A stretch of DNA of 60,509 bases from Planctomycetaceae bacterium (GTDB lineage Bacteria; Planctomycetota; Planctomycetia; Pirellulales; UBA1268), in the NCBI GenBank assembly GCA_902629495.1, contig CACORA010000010.1:1-60509 (forward strand), read 5' to 3'. The translations under genes and the position numbers were made by a program. Position 1 is the stretch's first letter, and each line of letters opens with the position of its first letter. Positions 34,914 to 43,690 of this stretch are shown piece by piece. The notes beneath the pieces are model-generated. The model was not told where the DNA came from, made no database searches, and saw nothing but the letters and a program-made list of their open reading frames with translations.

Positions 34914-35948
34914 ATGATTGACACATTGGCTGTTGTTGGTGCCACTGGCGCTGTTGGCCGTATCATTATTTCCCTCCTGATTGAAAGAGATTTTCCAGCG
35001 AAGCGACTCAAACTTCTTGCCTCTCCTAGGTCGGCTGGAAAACCAATCACGGTAGCTGGTCGAACATTTGATGTTGAAGTACTGACCCCGGAAGCATTTG
35101 AGGGAGTTCAATTGGCTATCGGGAGTACACCAGATGAAGTGGCAGCAGAATTCGTTCCGTGGGCTGTCGAGAAGGGGACTGTCGTTGTGGATGAAAGCGC
35201 ACAGTTTCGGATGAATCCTAGCGTTCCCTTAGTCATTCCGGAGGTGAATGCGTCAGCCATAGATAAACATCAAGGTATTATTGCGAGCCCAAACTGCTCG
35301 ACAACGCAGATGGTCATGGTCATGAAGCCTCTTCATGATGTGTCGAAGATCAAGCGTGTGATTGTAAGTACCTATCAGGCTGTAAGTGGGGCTGGGTTGG
35401 CGGCAACGTCTGAATTGGAGCAGGGGACAACTGCTTGGCTCAAGAATGAGGTAGAAAAGCACGAGGTTTTTGATCACCCTATTGCAGGCAACTTGATTCC
35501 ACAAATTGGTTCTCATCGCTCTGGAGGGATGACGAGCGAAGAGATGAAGATGGTGCTCGAAACAAAAAGAATTTTTGATGATGAAACGATAGGTGTTTGT
35601 GCAACATGCGTACGAGTGCCCGTTGCTGTCAGTCATAGTGAATCAATTCTTATTGAGACAGAGACAAAAATTTCTGCCAATGATGCTCGTCGTCTTTTAG
35701 CTGATGCACCTGGCATTGAGGTTGTCGATAATTTGGAAAAAGGTGTGTATCCCATGCCTCGAACAAGTAGTAGTCAGGACGCAGTATTTGTTGGGAGAAT
35801 TCGTGAAGACACATCAAGTCCAACGGGTATTGCCTTGTGGTGTGTTTCAGATAATCTCCGAAAGGGTGCGGCAACGAATGCTGTACAAATTGCTGAGCAT
35901 GTGGTTACGCGAGGGCTTCTGTCGTGGGAGCGGACGGTGCATGGATGA
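34914..35948 (+). CDS. asd: Aspartate-semialdehyde dehydrogenase
   Basis: A 344-residue enzyme that reduces aspartyl phosphate to aspartate semialdehyde with NADPH, the branch point to lysine/diaminopimelate, threonine and methionine. Visible motifs are the N-terminal 'VVGATGAVGRIIISLL' nucleotide-binding loop, the catalytic Cys in 'IIASPNCSTTQMVM', and the substrate His in the 'PQIGSHRSGGMTSEEMKMV' region. Length matches the family. Its stop overlaps the likely truA start as ATGA. No other gene of the pathway is nearby; the pairing with truA is probably just transcriptional. Confidence 0.96.
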   Translation: MIDTLAVVGATGAVGRIIISLLIERDFPAKRLKLLASPRSAGKPITVAGRTFDVEVLTPEAFEGVQLAIGSTPDEVAAEFVPWAVEKGTVVVDESAQFRMNPSVPLVIPEVNASAIDKHQGIIASPNCSTTQMVMVMKPLHDVSKIKRVIVSTYQAVSGAGLAATSELEQGTTAWLKNEVEKHEVFDHPIAGNLIPQIGSHRSGGMTSEEMKMVLETKRIFDDETIGVCATCVRVPVAVSHSESILIETETKISANDARRLLADAPGIEVVDNLEKGVYPMPRTSSSQDAVFVGRIREDTSSPTGIALWCVSDNLRKGAATNAVQIAEHVVTRGLLSWERTVHG

Positions 35949-36772
35949 TTGAGGTGGGGGCGTCGTCATCTATCCGTTCAATGTGTCTGAGGCTTGCGTA
36001 TGACGGTACGCGGTTTTCTGGTTGGCAGGCTCAGCCTAGCAGACGTACCGTGCAAGGAGTGCTCGCTGAGGCAATTTATGAAATAAGTGGAGAGACGGTT
36101 CTCCCTCGAGGGTGTAGTCGTACTGATGCAGGGGTACATGCCCTATCCCAAATCGTTACGTTTTCGACTCGGAGAGGTTTTCCTCCAGACGTATGGGTGA
36201 AAGCACTCAATGCTAAATTACCTTCAGATGTAACGGTCATTAATGGAGCTGAGGTTGCAGGAGATTTCAGCCCTATGCGTGCGGCAGTTCGCAAAACGTA
36301 TCGTTACCGCATCCATGACGCACCGTGGCGGCCTGTGCTTCAGAGAAGTTTCGTATGGCGATGGAAGAAGCGTCTCAATGAAAAACTGATGCAAAAGGCT
36401 GCATCATTCTTAGTGGGAGAAAATGACTTTACATCATTTGAAACCACCTCATCCACGCGGCGATCAAAAGTTCGAACGATTTATCGCATTGATGTAGTGC
36501 GAAAACCCGCAGAAGATGCGTTCTTAGATTCTGAAGTATGGATTGAAGTTGAGGGGAATGGTTTTTTGTACAATATGGTTCGTATCATTGCGGGATCCCT
36601 TGTAATGATTGGATGTGAAAAACGTCAGCCGGACTGGATGCGTGAGGCTCTTGTTGCTCGACATCGTTCTGCAACTGGGCCAACGGCACCTCCACATGGC
36701 CTTATACTTTTGACTGTAGAACTTGATCCGGAGCCTCCATGGCCAGTTTACCTACACAAATCGGTAACTTGA
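35945..36772 (+). CDS. truA: tRNA pseudouridine(38-40) synthase
   Basis: About 275 residues. The family signature is complete: 'LRLAYDGTRFSGWQAQP' at the start, the catalytic Asp in 'GCSRTDAGVHALSQ', and 'NMVRIIAGSLVMIG' near the end. It converts uridines 38-40 of the tRNA anticodon stem to pseudouridine. The ATG at 35945 overlaps the asd stop by four bases; an ATG at 35981 is also possible. Its 3' end overlaps the next gene by 34 bases in another frame. Confidence 0.95.
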   Translation: MIEVGASSSIRSMCLRLAYDGTRFSGWQAQPSRRTVQGVLAEAIYEISGETVLPRGCSRTDAGVHALSQIVTFSTRRGFPPDVWVKALNAKLPSDVTVINGAEVAGDFSPMRAAVRKTYRYRIHDAPWRPVLQRSFVWRWKKRLNEKLMQKAASFLVGENDFTSFETTSSTRRSKVRTIYRIDVVRKPAEDAFLDSEVWIEVEGNGFLYNMVRIIAGSLVMIGCEKRQPDWMREALVARHRSATGPTAPPHGLILLTVELDPEPPWPVYLHKSVT

Positions 36773-37563
36773 CTCTTGTGCGCCAACTTGGTGTTGGAAA
36801 GCACTGCCAGATATGGGAAGCAGTGGAGAGTCAGTCAGTGTCGCCTGTGGCTGTAAAAGTCATCGATCCTGAAATGGCACACAGTAAAGATCAATCTCAA
36901 TTGCTGGAACATGAATTGGCTGTTTCAAAGCAATTTGCCCATCCAGGACTCATTCGAATTAAGGAGTATTTTTCAGATAACGACCTGCCGCGATTAGTCA
37001 TGGAATCGTTTCCTCATCCAAACCTCAAGCAACGGTTGGCTGATGGAACAGGACAGATTGCACCATACTTGCACAAAATAGCTATGGAAATTGCGATGGC
37101 TCTTGAACACATGCATAGTCGAGGTTGGGTGCATCGTGATATCAAACCAGACAATGTCCTGTTGGATCGTTCAGGAAGAGTCAAAGTGATAGACTTTGCT
37201 ATTTCAACTCGAAAGCCAAATTTGCTTCGATCTTGGCTGGGGGGGCAGCAGGCTCAAGGTTCACCCAGTTATATTGCACCAGAGCAGATTCGAGGGCGCT
37301 GCGTTGATCGTCGTGCAGATATTTACTCACTGGGGTGTACATTTTTTGAACTTGTCACGGGGCAGGTGCCATACTCAGCATCAACTGAGAATGACCTGTT
37401 GAACAAACATATTTCAGCACCTGTGCCGACAGTGCGTACTGCGGTTCCTTCATTTCCTGTAGCTGCTGAGAGACTCATTCGTCGAATGATGGCAAAGCAG
37501 GCATCGGACCGACCTCAGTCAATGCAGGATGTTATTGCTGATATCGGAAGTCTTCAGTCATGA
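36739..37563 (+). CDS. Soluble eukaryote-like Ser/Thr protein kinase
   Basis: A 274-residue protein that is only a kinase domain: no transmembrane helix and no sensor domain. The Gly-rich loop is 'LGVGKHCQIWEAVE', the ATP-anchoring Lys is Lys40 in 'VAVKVID', the catalytic loop is 'VHRDIKPDNVLL' (Asp134), and 'SYIAPEQIRGR' and 'ADIYSLGCTFFELVTG' mark the C-lobe. The metal-binding DFG is DFA (152-154), a change found in some active and some inactive kinases. The coding region starts inside truA, so expression is tied to it. Its target is unknown; accA lies 121 bp downstream. Confidence 0.93.
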   Translation: MASLPTQIGNLTLVRQLGVGKHCQIWEAVESQSVSPVAVKVIDPEMAHSKDQSQLLEHELAVSKQFAHPGLIRIKEYFSDNDLPRLVMESFPHPNLKQRLADGTGQIAPYLHKIAMEIAMALEHMHSRGWVHRDIKPDNVLLDRSGRVKVIDFAISTRKPNLLRSWLGGQQAQGSPSYIAPEQIRGRCVDRRADIYSLGCTFFELVTGQVPYSASTENDLLNKHISAPVPTVRTAVPSFPVAAERLIRRMMAKQASDRPQSMQDVIADIGSLQS

Positions 37564-37684
37564 GTTTAGGTTCAGGCAATGCCTCTTCTATCTTCGTTTG
37601 ACTGATCCCAATTGACGTCAGCGGGGTGAAACAGAGAAACTCTATGAAATCAGTTATCAATTTTATAAAAGGATTCTTTTTGCT

Positions 37685-38659
37685 ATGGCACGTGGACTCC
37701 ATCGTCTTCCATTAGAAAATCCGATCTACGAGATCGAGGATCAAATCACGGCGCTTGAAGCGGCTCCTATTGACGGACAGGAGCAAGAGAAGTTGCGTCT
37801 GCTCAAGAGAAAACTTGTTGAGGTACAACGAAAGGTTTTTGGGAGTCTGGATCCTTGGCAGACTGTTGAAATAGCCCGTCATCCGGATCGGCCCAAAACA
37901 AGTGACTATCTCCAGATGGTGTTTGATGAATTTGTTGAGCTCCACGGCGATAAGGCCTATGGTGATGATCCAGCAATGCTTTGCGGCTTTGCCAAACTAG
38001 ACGGTCGAAAAGTTCTGGTGATCGGCCATCAAAAAGGTAAGACTCTTGCGGAACGTCAGGCTTGCCATTTTGGGTGTGCGCATCCTGAGGGATATCGCAA
38101 GGCAATGGGAAAGATGCGATTGGCTGCCAAATATGGCTTGCCTGTGGTGTGTCTGATCGATACGCCTGGCGCTTATCCAGGAGTTGGTGCTGAGGAGCGC
38201 GGCCAGGCGCAAGTGATTGCGGAAAGCATGTTCTTAATGGCATCGCTGCCAATTCCAATCATTTGTGTCGTCATCGGAGAGGGAGGATCGGGTGGAGCGC
38301 TTGGAATTGGTGTAGGAGATCGTGTGGCGATCCTTGAGCACGCTTATTACAGCGTCATCAGCCCAGAAGGATGTGCAGGTATTCTCTGGAAAAGTGCCGA
38401 GTTTAAGGCTGATGCAGCAAGAGCCCTACGGATGCGATCTCGGGATCTTTCAGAATTTGGTGTTGTGGACCATGTCATCGATGAACCAGCCGGGGGGGCT
38501 CATAGAGAACCGCGGCAGATGGCCTCTCGTCTGAAGACGTACCTTACTCGTACATTGAAGGAGCTCAGTCAAGAATCAGTCGATTCACTGGTTGAGGCGA
38601 GGTATATGAGATTCCGTCAACTGGGCGTTTATCTTGATCCGGCTGAAACAGATGCATAA
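37685..38659 (+). CDS. accA: Acetyl-CoA carboxylase carboxyltransferase, alpha subunit
   Basis: A 324-residue subunit of the enzyme that makes malonyl-CoA for fatty acid synthesis. The family features are clear: N-terminal 'LENPIYEIEDQITALE', 'TSDYLQMVFDEFVELHGD', 'RVAILEHAYYSVISPEGCA' and the oxyanion-type loop 'GEGGSGGALGIGVGD'. Length is normal for AccA alone. accD, accB and accC are not in the window. It stands 121 bp after the kinase gene and may have its own promoter, but I could not find a convincing one. Confidence 0.96.
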   Translation: MARGLHRLPLENPIYEIEDQITALEAAPIDGQEQEKLRLLKRKLVEVQRKVFGSLDPWQTVEIARHPDRPKTSDYLQMVFDEFVELHGDKAYGDDPAMLCGFAKLDGRKVLVIGHQKGKTLAERQACHFGCAHPEGYRKAMGKMRLAAKYGLPVVCLIDTPGAYPGVGAEERGQAQVIAESMFLMASLPIPIICVVIGEGGSGGALGIGVGDRVAILEHAYYSVISPEGCAGILWKSAEFKADAARALRMRSRDLSEFGVVDHVIDEPAGGAHREPRQMASRLKTYLTRTLKELSQESVDSLVEARYMRFRQLGVYLDPAETDA

Positions 38660-38831
38660 CACGCCGGAAAACGACCCCCCTCCCAACGTCCGATAATGTC
38701 TCTTATGTCCGGTTTGGGGCCCCCTTCCATCAAAGACTGATCTCACGTGTTTTTGTGCGTTTTCTAGATCGTCAACCAAGTTTTGTTCATCACCACTGTT
38801 CTGCTGAGGTCAAAGATCTTAGGCGGTCTTC

Positions 38832-39692
38832 TCAGGTGCCTGAAGTTTTTAGCGGAGACTGGGCACCAATCGGAAACTGCTGTGGTGTTGTGTTTGAAGG
38901 AGGGGATGAAAAACTGCTCGATTCTGGTCTGGCTGTGGGTGTCTGATAGCCGGCCGGTTGAGCCGTTGGGGTTTCGCTGGACGGTACAAACCAGGACGAA
39001 CCCTTTGGAAGTCCTCCCTTGGCGGGGGTCCCCTGCTCCGCCGGAGTAATCTTTTCTGCACCTGCCCAGGCTGCGGCCGAGCTGATTCCGTTCCAAATGG
39101 ATGTCAAAGGTGACGTGCCGTCAGTCACGTCAGTTGTGCCAGATGATGCTGTTCTTGTCACCGGTTGGCCACCAGATTGCTGAAATTGTTCTTCAAATTG
39201 CTTTACAAACGGGTCAATTGTTTCGTGTATTTCTTTTGGCAAATACTCATCAGCTCGAACAAGTAATGTTGCCACGATTTGACCGCTGTGACTTGTAACA
39301 ACTTGAGAACGATAATCTGGGGCCAGCATGACGGCAAAAAAAGTGATGACAACACACAATAGAATCCCTTTTGCAGCACCAAAGAGAAGGCCTAGTTGAT
39401 GGTCAAATGCGGAAAGGTGAATGGCGTTGATTGCACCAGAGACAATCTGAAAAAGGAGCCACACAGCCAACGAAGTGCCTACATATAAAGCAAGCATGGA
39501 GGCAAACCGATTCCATGGTTCTTGTTGACCGAAGTAGGGCGCAAATTGGTTGCCAAATCGCATGGAGACAAAACCACTCACGACAATGCCAGCAATCCAG
39601 GCCAATTGCCACACCATACCCTTGAAGTAACCGAGTAGTGCCGTTGCAGCTAGGATTCCTAGCATCACCAGATCATAACCTTCGATTGCCAC
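38832..39692 (-). CDS. CvpA family membrane protein
   Basis: A 286-residue protein with four transmembrane helices in the first 130 residues ('LVMLGILAATALLGYFKGM', 'LAWIAGIVVSGFVSM', 'MLALYVGTSLAVWLLFQIV', 'AAKGILLCVVITFFAVML'), typical of the CvpA family. Named after colicin V production in E. coli, the family is now mostly linked to envelope homeostasis. The C-terminal third is Pro/Ser/Thr-rich and probably disordered. The start is GTG at 39692, supported by a very strong GAGGAGG ribosome-binding site on the minus strand. It converges with accA, with 172 bp in between. Confidence 0.88.
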   Translation of the reverse strand: MAIEGYDLVMLGILAATALLGYFKGMVWQLAWIAGIVVSGFVSMRFGNQFAPYFGQQEPWNRFASMLALYVGTSLAVWLLFQIVSGAINAIHLSAFDHQLGLLFGAAKGILLCVVITFFAVMLAPDYRSQVVTSHSGQIVATLLVRADEYLPKEIHETIDPFVKQFEEQFQQSGGQPVTRTASSGTTDVTDGTSPLTSIWNGISSAAAWAGAEKITPAEQGTPAKGGLPKGSSWFVPSSETPTAQPAGYQTPTARPESSSFSSPPSNTTPQQFPIGAQSPLKTSGT

Positions 39693-40025
39693 AGCGCATC
39701 CTCCTCATGTGGGCGGCGAGTGTAGGGATCATGTGATATTGAACGAAGATCAATGTTGAGCCCGTGAATCAAAAATATGAGTCGGGGAACCTGCAGTAAA
39801 AAGATCCCTATTTCCCCTATATCGCCTAAAGCGTTGATCGAATGCGTCAATTGTCACTACTAAGGAGGAAGTATTTCCGGTTCACCCTAGGTAAACCTTG
39901 TCGTTCCGGCAGTACAGGGGATGGTAATCAATTCAATGTGTCGCTTGCTTCATTAAAGTGCCGAGGAGATAGTGCTATCGTTGTCTGATAGTCTGCGCTA
40001 ATCACGGCAAAGGGGAAGTTTTACA
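39693..40025. other. 333-bp divergent intergenic region, no gene
   Basis: This gap separates cvpA (minus) from the YdjM-like gene (plus) and must hold both promoters. I see no tRNA or coding frame. An imperfect hairpin pairs 39784-39789 with 39812-39817. A perfect ribosome-binding-site-like stretch, TAAGGAGG, at about 39862-39869 is not followed by any usable start codon and has no explanation. Confidence 0.6.
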
Positions 40026-40742
40026 GTGCCCGGGTTTCGCGAGCATGTTACGGGTTCAACCATCGTGGGAATGACCTACGGAGCGGCTGCATGGTATGCA
40101 GGCCTCCCTCCTCTGACCTGCACGTTGGCTGCGGGACTTTGCGCAGCATCCGGCATGATGCCGGATCTTGATAGTGATTCAGGTAGACCGCTGCAGGAAA
40201 GTGTTGGATTCGTTGCTGCCGTTGTGCCGGTCATGCTTTTTCCAAGGGTGCAGCACCTTTCGTTATCACTCGAGGCCACCATCATAGCTGGTGGTGCAAT
40301 TTATTTGGCTCTTCGTTTTGGGCTTGCGTGGCTACTAAGCACTTTTTCGGTACATCGAGGAATGTTCCATAGTGTTCCGGCTGCAGCCGTTGCGGGCCTC
40401 ATTGTATTTCTTGCTTTTGATTCATTTGATCCAATGTGTCGGTATTTTGTTGCGGGAGGAGCTGTTCTTGGATACCTGACCCATCTTGTGCTCGATGAAA
40501 TATGGTCAGTGAAACTCGGGCTTTTTGGACCAAAGGTAAAAAAGTCTTTTGGGACAGCGATGAAGTTCATTGGTGGTGAAGCATGGGCGAATATCGTCAC
40601 CTACTTGTTGCTCATTGTATTAGGAGCGTGTGCAGCGTTCGACGCACACAAGACCGAGTACAATGCTGTCGTTCGTCAGCAGGTTGAGCAGGCTTCTCGG
40701 ATGTATCAAACCCAGCCAGCTCCATGGCAATACAGGCGTTGA
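40026..40742 (+). CDS. YdjM/DUF457-type membrane metal-dependent hydrolase
   Basis: A 238-residue integral membrane protein. It has the family motifs in order: 'REHVTGSTIVG' (first His), 'GMMPDLDSDSGRP' (Asp pair), 'VHRGMFHSVPAAAV' (His pair) and 'GYLTHLVLDEIWS' (final His and Asp), which should bind one or two metal ions at the membrane surface. Several hydrophobic helices run between them. The start is GTG at 40026, with GGGGAAG upstream. In E. coli, YdjM is a LexA-controlled gene; I did not find a LexA-like box here. Its substrate is unknown. Confidence 0.83.
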   Translation: MPGFREHVTGSTIVGMTYGAAAWYAGLPPLTCTLAAGLCAASGMMPDLDSDSGRPLQESVGFVAAVVPVMLFPRVQHLSLSLEATIIAGGAIYLALRFGLAWLLSTFSVHRGMFHSVPAAAVAGLIVFLAFDSFDPMCRYFVAGGAVLGYLTHLVLDEIWSVKLGLFGPKVKKSFGTAMKFIGGEAWANIVTYLLLIVLGACAAFDAHKTEYNAVVRQQVEQASRMYQTQPAPWQYRR

Positions 40743-40886
40743 TGTTGGGAACAACTTGTGACTCTGTGTGAACGACAAATTTTTCTTAAAATCTCACCAT
40801 CACGGCTATGCACAGCCCATTTGGGAGGTGTTGGATTTGAAAATGCTAGGGAATCATTGCACGGTGATTCAGTATTACGTGTCCGT

Positions 40887-40919
40887 TCAATGAGGGTGAA
40901 GAAGTGATCCCCTCATTGA
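40887..40919 (+). terminator. Hairpin between the YdjM-like and ZIP genes
   Basis: Ten base pairs join 40887-40896 and 40910-40919 around a 13-base loop, followed by four T. It lies 145 bases after the upstream stop and 53 before the ZIP start, so it may be a weak terminator or a leader hairpin of the metal transporter gene. Confidence 0.45.
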
Positions 40920-40971
40920 TTTTATGGTCTAAATCGCACTGCAATCTGTATGAGTAGATAGAGAAGTTGTT

Positions 40972-41898
40972 ATGGCTCCCATTTACTGGAAGACATTCAG
41001 CCTTGGGATATACCTTGTGTTCATCGCTGCTGCAGCTTTTGCAGGTGGGATGACAATGGCTTTTATTGCCATTGGACATAGACGAATGCAGGTGCTGCTC
41101 TCCTTCACTGCGGGCGTTATGTTGGGAGTAGGGTTTTTGCACCTGTTGCCTCACGCTTTTTATCAACTTGGTAATGACATCAACGCTACTGCGGCTTGGT
41201 CTATTGCAGGTTTTTTTCTCATGTTTTTACTCGAGCGATTTTTCCATGGTCATGCTCACCATACAGCCGATCGAGATTTGTTGGCACATGCCTGTGAACT
41301 TGATCATCTACGTACAACACCCAATGCTGCTGATCATTCTTGTGAATTGCATCATGGGGCAGGTCAGTCGTCACAATGGGTTTGGGTTGGAGCCTTTGCC
41401 GGACTTTCGCTACACAGCCTAGCTGACGGGGCCGCTCTTGCAGCCTCGGTCAACACAGATGTGATGCATGGAGCCGGCATGCTGGCAGGGCTTGCAACTT
41501 TTTTGGCAATATTGCTTCATAAGCCATTTGATGCAGGAATCATTGCCACCCTCATGGTGCATTCAGATGCAACGCCTCACATGAGAACCGTTGTCAATGG
41601 ACTATACGCTTTGGTTGTACCACTTGGATCCATAGTGTTTTTGTTGAGTCTTCAGTTTTTTGGAGACGCCCATGGAAGCTTGCTGGGGATTGCCCTCGCA
41701 ATGGCGGCAGGTGCATTTTTGTGTATTGCAGCAGCAGATCTTTTGCCAGAGGTTCAGTTTCACAGTCATGATCGAGTGTTACTTACAGTAGCACTCGCTA
41801 GCGGTCTATTAGTGGCTTTTGGTATTACGGCATTAGAAAAATCTTCACATAGTCACCATAGCCACTCATCTTCTGGGCATCTCATGCAGCCCCAGTGA
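40972..41898 (+). CDS. ZIP family divalent-metal transporter
   Basis: A 308-residue inner-membrane protein with about eight helices. The ZIP signature is visible: 'GVMLGVGFLHLLPHAFYQLG', a His-rich variable loop ('HGHAHHTAD', 'ELDHLRTT', 'CELHHGAG'), and 'GLSLHSLADGAALAAS', which carries the metal-binding His and Asp of helix IV, plus 'LLHKPFDAGIIATLM' in helix V, where many ZIP proteins have His and Glu. A His-rich tail ends the protein ('SSHSHHSHSSSGH'). Zinc or another transition metal is the likely cargo; metal selectivity cannot be read from the sequence. A Fur-family gene is in the same window but 15 kb away. Confidence 0.92.
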   Translation: MAPIYWKTFSLGIYLVFIAAAAFAGGMTMAFIAIGHRRMQVLLSFTAGVMLGVGFLHLLPHAFYQLGNDINATAAWSIAGFFLMFLLERFFHGHAHHTADRDLLAHACELDHLRTTPNAADHSCELHHGAGQSSQWVWVGAFAGLSLHSLADGAALAASVNTDVMHGAGMLAGLATFLAILLHKPFDAGIIATLMVHSDATPHMRTVVNGLYALVVPLGSIVFLLSLQFFGDAHGSLLGIALAMAAGAFLCIAAADLLPEVQFHSHDRVLLTVALASGLLVAFGITALEKSSHSHHSHSSSGHLMQPQ

Positions 41899-41921
41899 TA
41901 CAAAATTTCTCAAGAAGATAG

Positions 41922-42476
41922 TTACGTACTTTTTGTATCAAGGCCACGAACTTTACGAGCATGGTGAACTTCTTTCATTACGTCATCAATCAAAACACTG
42001 TGGGCTCGAATTGGAGTGAGTTGGCCAAGAAAACAGATTGCGATTCCTGCGCTGATGCCTAAGCCACCAAGAAGGTGTGGCGTCACCCAGTTCTCCGTGC
42101 CCGGGCGACCAGAAGCAGGATCTGCTGCCCCGCCCAGAGCTACGATAGCAACCACACCGAGCATTCCCATTAAGGCAAATGGGAATGCAGATTTCTTGAG
42201 TTTTTTACTTCGTTCAATAAATGCTGAATTGAGGTGATAGGCTTCAACAACTTCTCGACACCATCGGCCTGTACCAATGAAATAAGTGACTCCCATGCTG
42301 TTGACAAGCACGACAACAAGTGCTGCCAGAACACCCGAAAGCCGGTGTACAGTTCCCCACCGAAGAACGAGTGGATCTGTTTGTCCATGTAAGTCTCCAA
42401 GCCATAGCCCAAGGCCTGCCGTCGCGACTAAGAGTGACATCGCGAATAACGAAGCTCGTGAAAATACCTGTGACAT
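41922..42476 (-). CDS. Four-helix membrane protein of unknown function
   Basis: A 184-residue protein with four hydrophobic helices: about 10-28, 47-68, 98-118 and 132-152. His residues sit at helix ends ('TVHRLSGVLAALVVV', 'TPHLLGGLGISAGI'), a layout reminiscent of small haem-binding or cytochrome b-like membrane proteins, but I cannot confirm this. It faces the ZIP gene with 23 bp between the ends and is divergent from pdxA, with 116 bp between starts. No family was recognised. Confidence 0.75.
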   Translation of the reverse strand: MSQVFSRASLFAMSLLVATAGLGLWLGDLHGQTDPLVLRWGTVHRLSGVLAALVVVLVNSMGVTYFIGTGRWCREVVEAYHLNSAFIERSKKLKKSAFPFALMGMLGVVAIVALGGAADPASGRPGTENWVTPHLLGGLGISAGIAICFLGQLTPIRAHSVLIDDVMKEVHHARKVRGLDTKST

Positions 42477-42576
42477 AGCGTTCTTGAACTCCGTTAATGT
42501 TTTTGATGACTTGTTCGTACGGTACAGTATAGGAGATGGAATAACATTTGCTTTTTCTTGTAACGCTCAGTTTTCC

Positions 42577-42582
42577 TATAAT
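42577..42582 (+). promoter_or_regulatory. Perfect -10 box just before pdxA
   Basis: TATAAT at 42577-42582, with no convincing -35 at the right distance. Transcription would start at about 42589, only a few bases before the ATG at 42593, so the pdxA mRNA may be leaderless. Confidence 0.5.
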
Positions 42583-42592
42583 AGTCCGTGAT

Positions 42593-43690
42593 ATGTCTTG
42601 TGCCCTCCCTACTTCTTCTCAGCCTGTTGTATTTATCACCTGTGGTGACCCAGGGGGTATTGGTCCGGAAATCGTTGCTGCGGCATGGTCCAATCCGATT
42701 TTTCATCATCAAGCCCGGCTCCGTATTGTTGGTTGGGCTGACACGATCGCCCAAATACTAGCGTCCTCAGACAGCGTAGGAAAAAAGACTCCTGCCATTG
42801 AAATCATTTCATCAGATGACACAAGGATGAGTACGTCAGATCGAATGCTCATTGTCGAGCCAAATGGTGGGCCATCAGATCAATCTCCGATCGCACGTGT
42901 TTCAGTAGAAGGAGGCCGTTGTGCATTGATGGCTGTTGACACTGCCATTGATCTTGTCAGGTTGGGGCATGGACAAGCCATCGTCACTGGGCCTCTGCAT
43001 AAGGAAGCCATTCGAGTTGCGGGACGTGATGAACCTGGGCATACGGAAATACTTGCTCGAGCCTGCGGGCTTACTGATGATGCTGCTTCGATGATGCTTT
43101 GGTTACCACCAGATGAATCTCACGATGCTGGGTTGGGCATTGTTCACGCAACGCTCCATGAGTCACTTTTGAGTGCCATCCATTCCTTGTCGATTGACCG
43201 TATCGTTCAGGCAGGATGTCATTTAGCATCATTTTTGAAAGCCATGCTTGATCGTTCACCACGTTTAGCAGTTGCGGCCCTTAATCCCCACGGTGGCGAA
43301 GGTGGTTTATTTGGTGATGAGGAACAACGGATCATTGTTCCTGCTGTCAAGCGGCTTCGAAAAGAGTCAGTTGAACTCATCGGTCCATTGCCTGCAGACA
43401 CGCTTTTTCTCAGGGCAAGCCGAGGTGAATTCGATGGCATTATTGCCATGTATCATGACCAAGGACATATTCCCATCAAACTTCTTGGAATGCATCGAGC
43501 TGTGAATATTACGCTTGGGCTACCCATTCTTCGCACAAGTGTCGCCCATGGAACTGCTTTCGATATCGCAGGCACCGATTCTGCTGATCCTTCCAGTATG
43601 TGTGCTGCTATTGAAACGGCTATTCAGCTTGCGAAGTCTGAATGGCCGTACGCAGTTCAAGGACGCATCGGAGCAAGGCTTTCTACATAG
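42593..43690 (+). CDS. pdxA: 4-hydroxythreonine-4-phosphate dehydrogenase
   Basis: A 365-residue enzyme of vitamin B6 synthesis that oxidises 4-phosphohydroxy-threonine in the DXP-dependent route. The family motifs are present: 'ITCGDPGGIGPEIV' at the N-terminus, metal-binding His regions 'VTGPLHKEAI' and 'GHTEILAR', and 'AMYHDQGHIPIKLLG' near residue 285. The ATG at 42593 is preferred to an upstream TTG because the conserved part begins right after it. The last 34 bases overlap the 3' end of the convergent gene on the other strand. pdxJ is not in the window. Confidence 0.95.
   Translation: MSCALPTSSQPVVFITCGDPGGIGPEIVAAAWSNPIFHHQARLRIVGWADTIAQILASSDSVGKKTPAIEIISSDDTRMSTSDRMLIVEPNGGPSDQSPIARVSVEGGRCALMAVDTAIDLVRLGHGQAIVTGPLHKEAIRVAGRDEPGHTEILARACGLTDDAASMMLWLPPDESHDAGLGIVHATLHESLLSAIHSLSIDRIVQAGCHLASFLKAMLDRSPRLAVAALNPHGGEGGLFGDEEQRIIVPAVKRLRKESVELIGPLPADTLFLRASRGEFDGIIAMYHDQGHIPIKLLGMHRAVNITLGLPILRTSVAHGTAFDIAGTDSADPSSMCAAIETAIQLAKSEWPYAVQGRIGARLST

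Noticed and set aside
39880..39900. GGTTCACCC resembling a tRNA T-loop
   Set aside because: No acceptor stem or anticodon arm could be folded around it.
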